The notes under the pieces: model-generated
The model's input: the letters and a program-made list of their open reading frames with translations, nothing else
Databases searched by the model: none
What the model was told of the DNA's origin: nothing
Source: Candidatus Komeilibacteria bacterium RIFCSPHIGHO2_01_FULL_52_14
Lineage (GTDB): Bacteria; Patescibacteriota; Patescibacteriia; UBA1558; 2-01-FULL-52-15
Assembly (NCBI GenBank): GCA_001818365.1
Contig: MHKK01000036.1
Location: 1 to 6,175, forward strand
Reading direction: 5' to 3'
DNA length: 6,175 bases
In this document: in pieces, positions 1 through 4,955 of the stretch
Numbering within the stretch: the first letter of the stretch is position 1
Layout of the letters: each line of letters starts with the position of its first letter
Translations under genes and position numbers: made by a program

Positions 1-1
1 G

Positions 2-526
2 GCGTATATTCCGACGAACGTTATTTCCATTACCGACGGACAAATTTTCCTCGAAAGCGATCTGTTCTACAAGGGCATACGGCCCGCCCTGAATATCGGT
101 ATCTCGGTTTCGCGCGTCGGCTCGGCCGCGCAGATAAAGGCCATGAAAAAAGTTGCCGGAACCTTAAAGCTCGACATGGCGCAATACCGTGAGCTTGAGG
201 CGTTTGCGCAGTTCGGATCCGATCTTGACGAGGAAACGAAGAAGAAGCTGGAGCGAGGTAAACGGGTGGTCGAAATCCTCAAGCAGGGCCAATACCGGCC
301 GCTTCCGGTGGAAAAGCAGGTTGCGATCCTTTATGCCGCGTCACAGGGCCTGCTGGATTCGGTTGCTCCGGAAAAACTCGCCTCCTTTGAGGAAAAGCTT
401 TATCAGGTGCTGGATTCCCGCTACCAGAAGACGCTTGATGCGATCAAAGAATCGGGCCTCTCTCCGCAGGTGGAAGCTGATTTAACAAAAGCAATCGCCG
501 AAGTAACGGCTATGGTGAGTGTGTAA
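2..526 (+). CDS. atpA: ATP synthase F1 subunit alpha, C-terminal part (5' end outside window)
   Basis: Alpha subunit of the F1 head of the membrane-bound F-type ATP synthase. It alternates with beta in the alpha3-beta3 ring and carries the non-catalytic nucleotide sites. The window holds the last 174 residues; alpha subunits are usually about 500 residues, so roughly two thirds lie upstream. The reading frame is open from base 2. The fragment opens with the conserved stretch ending ISITDGQIFLESDLF. PALNIGISVSRVGSAAQ follows (fragment residues 28-44) and contains the alpha/beta family signature. Its Arg (fragment residue 38, codon 113-115) corresponds to the arginine finger that alpha inserts into the catalytic site of beta. 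The rest is the C-terminal helical domain, with the typical ELEAFAQFGSDLD segment. The stop is two bases before atpG, so translation of the two is probably coupled. Nothing looks damaged. Confidence 0.97.
   Translation, partial: AYIPTNVISITDGQIFLESDLFYKGIRPALNIGISVSRVGSAAQIKAMKKVAGTLKLDMAQYRELEAFAQFGSDLDEETKKKLERGKRVVEILKQGQYRPLPVEKQVAILYAASQGLLDSVAPEKLASFEEKLYQVLDSRYQKTLDAIKESGLSPQVEADLTKAIAEVTAMVSV
514..519 (+). promoter_or_regulatory. Probable Shine-Dalgarno of atpG inside the atpA end
   Basis: GGTGAG lies in the last codons of atpA, nine bases before the atpG ATG at 529. It matches the GGTGA part of the anti-Shine-Dalgarno complement. It is one of the few recognisable ribosome binding sites on the plus strand of this window and supports the chosen atpG start. 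Confidence 0.5.
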
Positions 527-528
527 TT

Positions 529-1425
529 ATGCCGCAAGCAAGCAGAGAGATACAACGACGGCTCAAGTCGGTCCGCAGCATCAAAAAAATCACGCGGGCC
601 ATGGAGCTTGTTGCCGCAAGCAAGATGCGTAAGAGCGTTTCGCGTGTCGTGGCAACCAGGCCCTATGCCGATGCGGCCTGGCGGATGGTCATGAGTTTGA
701 TTCCAAAGACGAACCCGTCGCTCCATCCGCTGCTGGATGAGCGGAAAGTGAGGAAGGCCGTTATCGTGGTGTTATCGAGCAACCGCGGTTTATGCGGTGC
801 GTTCAATTTGAACGTCATTCATAAAGCGCTGCAGCTCTTGAAAAAGGAAGGATGGCGCGACGATCAGGTTGATTTCATCACGTTCGGCAAAAAAGGCGCC
901 CAGATCCTTGCATCGTTGAAGCGCCCGATCATCGCCGATTATCCTAAGAACGACGTGACCGCCTCGATCTCGGAGATACTGCCAGTATCGAACGAAATTA
1001 TCGAAGGATTCATCGGAAAAAAATACGATGAGGTATGCCTTGCGTATACGGATTTTCGATCGAGTTTGCGGCAGGAGCCGCGCATCAGGCACCTGTTGCC
1101 GCTTGCGAAGCCCAGTCGGTTTTTAGGCCAGGTGGGTGAGGCGCCGGCGACGGACGGGAAAGACGTTTCCGAGTATCTGTTCGAACCGTCAAAGAATGAA
1201 GTGCTGGAGGCGCTGTTGCCCCGTCTTATCGAGGTGCAGGTATTCCAGGCGGTTTTGGAATCCGAGGCATCGGAGCATTCCGCGCGCATGCTGGCGATGC
1301 GCAACGCGACCGATTCGGCGACGGATATGATCGATGACCTCACGTTTGCTTTTAATCAGGCCCGGCAAGCGTCAATTACGGCCGAACTCGCCGAGATCTC
1401 GTCAGCGAGCGCTGCGGTCCGGTAA
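529..1425 (+). CDS. atpG: ATP synthase F1 subunit gamma
   Basis: Gamma subunit: the coiled-coil shaft that turns inside the alpha3-beta3 ring and couples proton flow to ATP synthesis. It is 298 residues, the normal family length. The N-terminal helix has the classic gamma pattern (residues 5-35: REIQRRLKSVRSIKKITRAM followed by ELVAASKMRK). The middle Rossmann-like domain contains the conserved SSNRGLCGAFN. The C-terminal helix (about 235-298) contains SEHSARMLAMRNATDSATD, also diagnostic. The very C-terminus reads ITAELAEISSASAA, where most gamma subunits have a Gly-Ala pair (ITxELxEIxxGAxA); here these two are Ala-Ser. The start is ATG at 529, two bases after the atpA stop, with GGTGAG upstream. 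Gene order atpA-atpG-atpD-atpC is the standard one. Confidence 0.97.
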   Translation: MPQASREIQRRLKSVRSIKKITRAMELVAASKMRKSVSRVVATRPYADAAWRMVMSLIPKTNPSLHPLLDERKVRKAVIVVLSSNRGLCGAFNLNVIHKALQLLKKEGWRDDQVDFITFGKKGAQILASLKRPIIADYPKNDVTASISEILPVSNEIIEGFIGKKYDEVCLAYTDFRSSLRQEPRIRHLLPLAKPSRFLGQVGEAPATDGKDVSEYLFEPSKNEVLEALLPRLIEVQVFQAVLESEASEHSARMLAMRNATDSATDMIDDLTFAFNQARQASITAELAEISSASAAVR

Positions 1426-1437
1426 CTTTTTAGACCA

Positions 1438-2811
1438 ATGCATATGAATGAAGGTAAAATCCAACAAATAATCGGAGCGGTCGTCGACGTTCAGTTCGAG
1501 AAGAAACTTCCCGATCTCATGTCGGCGCTGACGGTGCGGCGGGCAAAAGATTCTGAGCTGGTGCTCGAGGTTGCTAAGCATCTCGGGAACAATGTCGTGC
1601 GCACCATCGCAATGGGTTCGACCGACGGTCTTGCCCGCGGAGTGAAAGTCCTCGATACCGGAGTGCCGATTTCAGTTCCGGTCGGTACCGGCACGCTCGG
1701 CCGGATGTTCGATCTCTTGGGCAACCCGATCGACGGCAAGGGAGCCGTGAAGACCACCGAAACATTGCCGGTGCACCGGCCAGCGCCCAAATTCACGGAG
1801 CAGTCGACAACAACCGAGGTTCTTGAGACCGGCATCAAAGTGATCGACCTCATCGCACCGTTCACCAAAGGAGGCAAGGTTGGTTTGTTCGGCGGTGCCG
1901 GTGTCGGCAAAACCGTCGTCATTCAGGAACTTATTAGAAATATCGCTGCGGAGCACGGCGGGTTCTCGGTGTTCGCGGGCGTCGGTGAGCGTACGCGCGA
2001 GGGAAACGATCTGTATCATGAAATGAAATCATCGGGAGTACTCCAGAAAACGACGCTGGTCTTTGGCCAGATGAACGAACCGCCCGGTGCGCGCGCCCGT
2101 GTTGCCTTGTCGGCGCTTACGATGGCGGAATATTTCCGTGATAAAGAAGGAAAAGACGTGCTTCTCTTTATCGATAATATTTTTCGATTCACGCAGGCAG
2201 GTTCGGAAGTGTCAGCATTGCTCGGGCGCATGCCGTCCGCAGTCGGTTACCAGCCGACGCTCGCGACGGAAATGGGAGAACTGCAGGAGCGCATTACCTC
2301 GACGAAAAAGGGTTCCATCACCTCCGTGCAGGCCGTCTACGTACCGGCCGACGACCTGACCGATCCCGCACCGGCAACGACTTTTTCTCACCTTGATTCC
2401 ACGGTAGTGCTTTCGCGCGGGCTTGCGGAACTAGCCATCTACCCTGCCGTTGACCCGCTCGATTCAAGCTCCGTGATTCTTGATCCGGAGATCGTGGGAG
2501 AAGAGCATTATCAGGTGGCGCGCGGCGTGCAAAAAGTTCTCCAGCGGTATAAGGATCTGCAGGATATTATCGCAATCCTGGGAATGGACGAGCTTTCCGA
2601 TGAGGACAAACTTATGGTCGCTCGCGCCCGAAAAATTCAGCGTTTCCTCTCGCAGCCGTTCTTCGTTGCAGAAGTGTTTACCGGCACGGCCGGGAAATAC
2701 GTCCCGTTAAAGGAAACGATCCGTGGGTTCAGGGAAATTCTTGACGGTAAACACGACGCCGTGAACGAGCAGGCGTTCTACATGAAGGGCGGTATTGACG
2801 AGGTTATATAA
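1438..2811 (+). CDS. atpD: ATP synthase F1 subunit beta (catalytic)
   Basis: Catalytic beta subunit of F1, which makes or hydrolyses ATP at the alpha-beta interfaces. It is 457 residues, slightly short of the usual 460-480 but complete. Visible in order: N-terminal beta-barrel (1-80), Walker A GGAGVGKT (152-159), catalytic Glu184 with Arg185 in VGERTREGND, Walker B VLLFID ending at Asp246, the conserved SALLGRMPSAVGYQPTL segment, the catch-loop region VPADDLTDPAPATTF, the family signature PAVDPLDSSS, and the regulatory DELSxED motif as DELSDED (384-390; the common form is DELSEED). All catalytic residues are present. Two in-frame ATGs, at 1438 and 1444, are possible starts; MNEGKIQQ from 1444 fits the family equally well. 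Neither has a clear Shine-Dalgarno in the 12-base gap after atpG, so translation may rely on coupling. Confidence 0.98.
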   Translation: MHMNEGKIQQIIGAVVDVQFEKKLPDLMSALTVRRAKDSELVLEVAKHLGNNVVRTIAMGSTDGLARGVKVLDTGVPISVPVGTGTLGRMFDLLGNPIDGKGAVKTTETLPVHRPAPKFTEQSTTTEVLETGIKVIDLIAPFTKGGKVGLFGGAGVGKTVVIQELIRNIAAEHGGFSVFAGVGERTREGNDLYHEMKSSGVLQKTTLVFGQMNEPPGARARVALSALTMAEYFRDKEGKDVLLFIDNIFRFTQAGSEVSALLGRMPSAVGYQPTLATEMGELQERITSTKKGSITSVQAVYVPADDLTDPAPATTFSHLDSTVVLSRGLAELAIYPAVDPLDSSSVILDPEIVGEEHYQVARGVQKVLQRYKDLQDIIAILGMDELSDEDKLMVARARKIQRFLSQPFFVAEVFTGTAGKYVPLKETIRGFREILDGKHDAVNEQAFYMKGGIDEVI

Positions 2812-2834
2812 TACATCGGATTTATTCATTCGTT

Positions 2835-3278
2835 ATGTCGACCTTTACCTTCAAAATCGTGACACCCGAACGGGTCGTATTCGAATCCGCGGTCCAGAAA
2901 GCGACGCTGCCGACGAATACGGGAGAGATTACGGTGCTGCCGCAGCACATTCCGCTCGTATCCCGTGTGATCCCCGGAGAGATCCGCATAACGGATGCAC
3001 AGAATACGGAGTATCTTCTTTCGGTTTCGGGAGGGTTCGTGCAGGTTCACCCGGGAAAGATCGTTATTCTGGCGGATACGGCCGAAATGTCGCATGAGTT
3101 GAGCGAAGAGCGGGCGCATGATGCGCACGAGCGTGCAAAAAAAATTCTTGAGAGCAAGGCAGGCATGACGGACCGGGACGTTGCCTCGATGCAAGTGCTC
3201 GTGGATAAGGAGATGGCACGTCTGAAAGTCGCCCGGAAACATAAGGAGCGGGGGATCCGCGGCGGACTGCTCAAATAA
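2835..3278 (+). CDS. atpC: ATP synthase F1 subunit epsilon
   Basis: Epsilon subunit of the rotor stalk. It binds gamma and the c-ring, and its C-terminal helices can inhibit ATP hydrolysis. It is 147 residues, a little longer than the usual 130-140. Residues 1-85 form the beta-sandwich, with FKIVTPERVVFES at the start, the LPTNTGEITVLPQHIPLVS segment (family form LPGxxGxxGILPxHxPL) and SGGFVQVHPGKIVILAD at its end. Residues 86-147 are a charged helical hairpin, starting AEMSHELSEERAHDAHERA. The lysine- and glycine-containing tail (KHKERGIRGGLLK) is an extension beyond the common end. The start is ATG at 2835, 23 bases after atpD; the leader is AT-rich with no Shine-Dalgarno. It is the fourth gene of the atp unit. 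Confidence 0.95.
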   Translation: MSTFTFKIVTPERVVFESAVQKATLPTNTGEITVLPQHIPLVSRVIPGEIRITDAQNTEYLLSVSGGFVQVHPGKIVILADTAEMSHELSEERAHDAHERAKKILESKAGMTDRDVASMQVLVDKEMARLKVARKHKERGIRGGLLK

Positions 3279-3286
3279 TTTTTGCA

Positions 3287-3766
3287 ATGCATAAAAATTA
3301 TTCGATACCTCTCGCCTCTCTGCCGTTTGAAAAGCATCGGTGCCGCAGTGCCGCGATCAGCTGTATCGATTTTCGTTTTCTCGACGCCGACCGGCAGTTT
3401 ATCCATTCATTGACCGAAGGCAATTTCGATCACATCAAAATTGCTGGCGCGGGAAAAATTTTACTCGCAGGCAGCCCTTTGCGGGGCGAGATCACGAATA
3501 CGATTCGAAACGTATGCGTCAAGCTCCACGGTATCACCGAGTTGATCGTTTTGAATCATTGGGACTGTGGTGCGTATGGTTCGTCGAAGAGCTTTTCTTC
3601 GCCGCAAGAAGAGGAGGAGCGGCACATCCGGGACCTGACCGAGGTGCGCAGTTTTTTGCACAGCGAATTTCCCTCCCTTGCGATCATCGTCGGCTACAGT
3701 ACGGTGACCGGCGGACAGCTCGAATATCGCCTGGTCGAGCACAACGGTGCGCCGGGTAACCGATAA
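3287..3766 (+). CDS. Small beta-carbonic-anhydrase-like protein
   Basis: A 159-residue protein with the zinc-site layout of beta-class carbonic anhydrases. AISCIDFRF gives Cys26-x-Asp28-x-Arg30, and ITELIVLNHWDCGAYG gives His91-x-x-Cys94 followed by Gly. In that family Cys, His and Cys bind zinc, and the Asp-Arg pair controls the fourth ligand. The segment IKIAGAGKILLAG between them matches the family's core strand and glycine region, and IIVGYSTVTGGQLEYRLV resembles the usual last strand. It is shorter than classical enzymes (about 190-220 residues), mainly through a short N-terminus. No signal peptide or membrane segment is visible, so it should be cytoplasmic. The expected activity is CO2 hydration to bicarbonate, but small members of this superfamily are often uncharacterised. 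It starts eight bases after atpC without a Shine-Dalgarno and is followed by a strong terminator, so it is probably co-transcribed with the ATP synthase genes. Confidence 0.8.
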   Translation: MHKNYSIPLASLPFEKHRCRSAAISCIDFRFLDADRQFIHSLTEGNFDHIKIAGAGKILLAGSPLRGEITNTIRNVCVKLHGITELIVLNHWDCGAYGSSKSFSSPQEEEERHIRDLTEVRSFLHSEFPSLAIIVGYSTVTGGQLEYRLVEHNGAPGNR

Positions 3767-3784
3767 CGGGTCGTAGCCTGACAA

Positions 3785-3827
3785 AACCGCCCCCCACCTG
3801 TGCACAGGTGGGGGGCGGTTCCTTTAA
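3785..3827 (+). terminator. Rho-independent terminator of the atp unit (36-base perfect palindrome)
   Basis: Bases 3785-3820 are a perfect palindrome: AACCGCCCCCCACCTGTG followed directly by its reverse complement. The very GC-rich hairpin is followed by TTCCTTT on the plus strand. It lies 18 bases after the stop of the carbonic-anhydrase-like gene, the last gene of the plus-strand unit. On the minus strand the same hairpin is followed by TTTTGTC, so it may stop transcription from both sides. The U-tract is interrupted. Confidence 0.75.
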
Positions 3828-3981
3828 AAAGTTATGAGGGCGGACCTGGAAGCAGGTCCGCCCTCGGTGCCGCTTATGAGGCGGCTACAGGTCGTCGCGC
3901 GGGCGATGCATTGGGTTGTCCTCCGTCGGACGGTGGTGTTACCTGAAACGACGGGACTGCATCACAGCACTGACTACAAGT
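3826..3981 (-). ncRNA. Candidate small RNA with its own promoter and terminator
   Basis: The minus strand has a strong promoter at 3988-4016 with a predicted start near 3981. Downstream the sequence folds well. Bases 3958-3965 pair with 3903-3910 (eight pairs, one G-U). Inside this, 3954-3957 pair with 3918-3921 and 3949-3953 with 3924-3928, leaving a GA bulge and a loop of about 20 bases. A small hairpin follows (3869-3885, five pairs). Then comes a perfect 13-bp hairpin (3836-3865), with a run of five Ts at 3826-3830 on the minus strand, five bases beyond the stem. The predicted length is about 150-155 bases, or about 200 if transcription continues to the next hairpin. I see no protein gene on it; the only minus-strand ATG I noticed opens seven codons. 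It does not match tmRNA, RNase P RNA or SRP RNA signature sequences that I know. Function unknown. The existence of the RNA is inferred from promoter, fold and terminator only. Confidence 0.5.
3836..3865 (-). terminator. 13-bp hairpin, probable terminator of the minus-strand RNA
   Basis: GAGGGCGGACCTG (3836-3848) and CAGGTCCGCCCTC (3853-3865) are exact reverse complements around a GAAG loop. On the minus strand it is followed by ATAACTTTTT. The T-run begins five bases after the stem, which is further than in a textbook terminator. Together with the palindrome at 3785-3820 it forms a back-to-back barrier between the plus-strand atp unit and minus-strand transcription. Confidence 0.55.
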
Positions 3982-3987
3982 GAAATT

Positions 3988-4016
3988 ACTGTACTCCTTT
4001 TATACAGAAATGTCAA
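3988..4016 (-). promoter_or_regulatory. Sigma-70-type promoter, minus strand
   Basis: On the minus strand, a perfect -35 box TTGACA (4016-4011) is followed by a 17-base spacer (4010-3994) and the -10 box TACAGT (3993-3988; four of six match TATAAT). The predicted start of transcription is near 3981. No minus-strand protein gene follows; the likely product is the structured RNA at 3981-3826. Confidence 0.6.
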
Positions 4017-4062
4017 GTCAATTAAAAAGATCCTACAACAAACTCAAGCATTTGATGAAACG

Positions 4063-4071
4063 TGGTATACT
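4063..4071 (+). promoter_or_regulatory. Extended -10 promoter, plus strand
   Basis: TGGTATACT is a TGn extension joined to a near-consensus -10 box (TATACT, 4066-4071). No convincing -35 box lies 16-18 bases upstream, as is common for extended -10 promoters. Transcription should start about 4078, one base before the ATGAA at 4079. Before the insertion at 4084-4320 this promoter would have sat directly at the start codon of the phosphatase gene, giving a leaderless message. Now 249 bases separate it from that ATG. Confidence 0.55.
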
Positions 4072-4078
4072 ATAGCAT

Positions 4079-4083
4079 ATGAA
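4079..4083 (+). repeat. Direct repeat ATGAA, left copy (putative target-site duplication)
   Basis: ATGAA immediately left of the outer inverted-repeat element. The same five bases recur at 4321-4325 immediately right of it, where they are the start codon and next two bases of the phosphatase gene. The equal flanks suggest duplication of a 5-base target on insertion. Confidence 0.5.
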
Positions 4084-4185
4084 TCCCGTTAGAAGCCGCA
4101 GTCGCAATCATCAAGTATACTGGCGATATAACTCTATGAGACAATTCTTAAGCAATAAAAGTAATGTGCGGGACGCTGACCGCGA

Positions 4186-4190
4186 CCTGC
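4186..4190 (+). repeat. Direct repeat CCTGC, left copy (putative target duplication of inner element)
   Basis: CCTGC at 4186-4190 is repeated at 4306-4310, on the other side of the inner element. The match extends to CCTGCC if the first base of the element is counted. It is the same length as the ATGAA pair around the outer element. Confidence 0.5.
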
Positions 4191-4305
4191 CCCGTTAGAA
4201 ATAGCGGACGCAGAAATATGTATACAAAAGTCGAACGTAGTATGAACATAATCAAGGCCACACGAGGATACGGAGCGGCTCGTTCACGTCCTATATCTAA
4301 CGAGG
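4191..4305. mobile_element. Inner short inverted-repeat element nested in the outer one
   Basis: The arms CCCCGTTAGAAATA (4190-4203) and TATATCTAACGAGG (4292-4305) are inverted repeats matching at 12 of 14 positions. A second stem follows after a two-base bulge: GGACG (4206-4210) with CGTCC (4287-4291). Flanking direct repeats are CCTGC at 4186-4190 and 4306-4310. Landmarks fall at the same distances from the first CCCGTTAGAA as in the outer copy: GTATAC at offset 29 (30 in the outer) and TATGA at offset 50 in both. The rest of the interior has diverged strongly. No protein gene is present. Confidence 0.6.
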
Positions 4306-4310
4306 CCTGC
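4306..4310 (+). repeat. Direct repeat CCTGC, right copy
   Basis: Right partner of 4186-4190. It belongs to the right arm of the outer element, which continues as CTCTAACGGG. Confidence 0.5.
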
Positions 4311-4320
4311 CTCTAACGGG

Positions 4321-4325
4321 ATGAA
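4321..4325 (+). repeat. Direct repeat ATGAA, right copy, at the start codon of the phosphatase gene
   Basis: Right partner of 4079-4083. Because the duplicated bases include the ATG, the coding sequence downstream was left intact by the insertion. Confidence 0.5.
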
Positions 4326-4899
4326 GCATTTTTATCTTGTCCGCCATACGGAATTTGAAAACCACATAAATGTTTTTCATGGCCGCTTACCCATGCCGCT
4401 GTCGAAGGAGGGGAGGAAGCATGCGCAAAAAATAGCGGGATGGTTTGTCGATAAGGGAATAACCAAAATCTACTCGAGTTCTGTCGTCCGGTGTAGGGAA
4501 ACCGCCGAGATTCTTTCCGCAGCACTTTCGGTGCCGATCGTCTTTGATGTTCGGCTGCTCGAGATCTTGACGGCTATTCAAGGTATGGACCTGGATGCGT
4601 ACAAGAAGGATCGGAACTTGAGATTTTCAAAGGTTGGCGAACTCGGCGGCGAAAGAATGCGCGATGTGCAGGTTCGGATGCTGGATTGTTTTTACGATAT
4701 CAATCGCAACGAAAAAGGGAATGTGGTCATCTGTTCGCACGGCGACGGGCTCTATTTTTTATATTGTGCGCTTGCCGGTAAGGATCTTTCTGCGGATGTC
4801 ACGAAGTTTATTCAGGATGAATATCAGAAAAAGGGGACAGTACGAGAAATTACTGTTGAGGGCGATCAGTATACTCCGGGACCGATACTATTTTTATAA
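4321..4899 (+). CDS. Histidine phosphatase family protein (phosphoglycerate mutase-like)
   Basis: A 192-residue protein of the histidine phosphatase superfamily, which removes or transfers phosphate through a phospho-histidine. It opens with FYLVRHTEFENH: Arg8 and the nucleophile His9 of the RHG motif, with Thr10 in place of the usual Gly. GRLPMPLSKEGRKHAQ (21-36) is the common sequence after it. SSSVVRCRETAEIL (52-65) carries the phosphate-binding Arg57, LLEI (79-82) the acidic residue Glu81, and ICSHGD the second catalytic His140. All core residues are present, so it should be active. The substrate cannot be told from the sequence; phosphoglycerate mutase, CobC-like and broad phosphatases share this fold. 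It is cytoplasmic, with no signal peptide. The ATG at 4321 is the first sensible start, since the protein begins at the first strand. No Shine-Dalgarno precedes it, because an inverted-repeat element ends right at the ATG. The stop overlaps the U-tract of the terminator of the convergent gene. Confidence 0.88.
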   Translation: MKHFYLVRHTEFENHINVFHGRLPMPLSKEGRKHAQKIAGWFVDKGITKIYSSSVVRCRETAEILSAALSVPIVFDVRLLEILTAIQGMDLDAYKKDRNLRFSKVGELGGERMRDVQVRMLDCFYDINRNEKGNVVICSHGDGLYFLYCALAGKDLSADVTKFIQDEYQKKGTVREITVEGDQYTPGPILFL

Positions 4900-4951
4900 A
4901 AAAATCGAGCCCAGCACCACTTCGGCTGAAACGTCGAAGTGGTGCTGGGCT
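4898..4951 (-). terminator. Rho-independent terminator of the minus-strand gene
   Basis: AGCCCAGCACCACTTCG (4908-4924) and its exact reverse complement (4935-4951) form a 17-bp stem with a 10-base loop. On the minus strand it begins four bases after the stop codon of the 401-residue gene and is followed by CGATTTTTTTA, a seven-T run at 4904-4898. On the plus strand the stem is followed by GGGAC, so it is a poor terminator in that direction. The T-run overlaps the stop codon of the convergent phosphatase gene. Confidence 0.85.
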
Positions 4952-4955
4952 GGGA

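Larger units (their letters stand above)
4084..4320. mobile_element. Outer short inverted-repeat (MITE-like) element, interrupted by a second copy
   Basis: The ends CCCGTTAGAAG (4085-4095) and CCTCTAACGGG (4310-4320) are inverted repeats matching at 10 of 11 positions. ATGAA flanks both sides. It contains a second element (4191-4305) with its own flanking repeat CCTGC. Removing that element and one CCTGC leaves 117 bases, against 115 for the inner one. The removal also rebuilds a second stem: TCGC (4102-4105) against GCGA (4182-4185), next to the terminal GTTAGA/TCTAAC pair. The element encodes no transposase, so it would need one supplied from elsewhere. I recall similar CCCGTTAGA/TCTAACGGG repeats scattered in CPR genomes, read in annotations as NPVR and SNGV peptides, but this is memory and not checked. 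Confidence 0.6.

Noticed and set aside
3836..3865. SRP RNA apical domain, because of GGAAGCAGG
   Set aside because: The conserved GGUCCGGAAGGAAGCAGCC context is absent. The bases belong to a perfect 13-bp hairpin better read as a terminator.
3876..3983. 35-codon plus-strand frame (MRRLQVVARAMHW...)
   Set aside because: No ribosome site and no promoter on that strand. It lies opposite the structured region that is better explained as a minus-strand RNA.
4052..4071. TTGATG as a -35 box for TATACT at 4066
   Set aside because: The spacing is only eight bases, far too short; the TGn extension explains the promoter better.
4084..4320. Integron attC sites, suggested by GTTAGAA and TCTAAC boxes
   Set aside because: attC sites run from a YAAC box to a GTTR box. 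Here the order is GTTAG, GTTAG, CTAAC, CTAAC on either strand. No integrase or cassette array is present.
4076..4325. Alternative element borders with AT inside the inverted repeat and a GA duplication
   Set aside because: ATCCCGTTAG/CTAACGGGAT also pair, leaving only GA as a flank. The 5-base ATGAA pair is preferred because the inner element also has a 5-base pair, but the exact borders remain uncertain.
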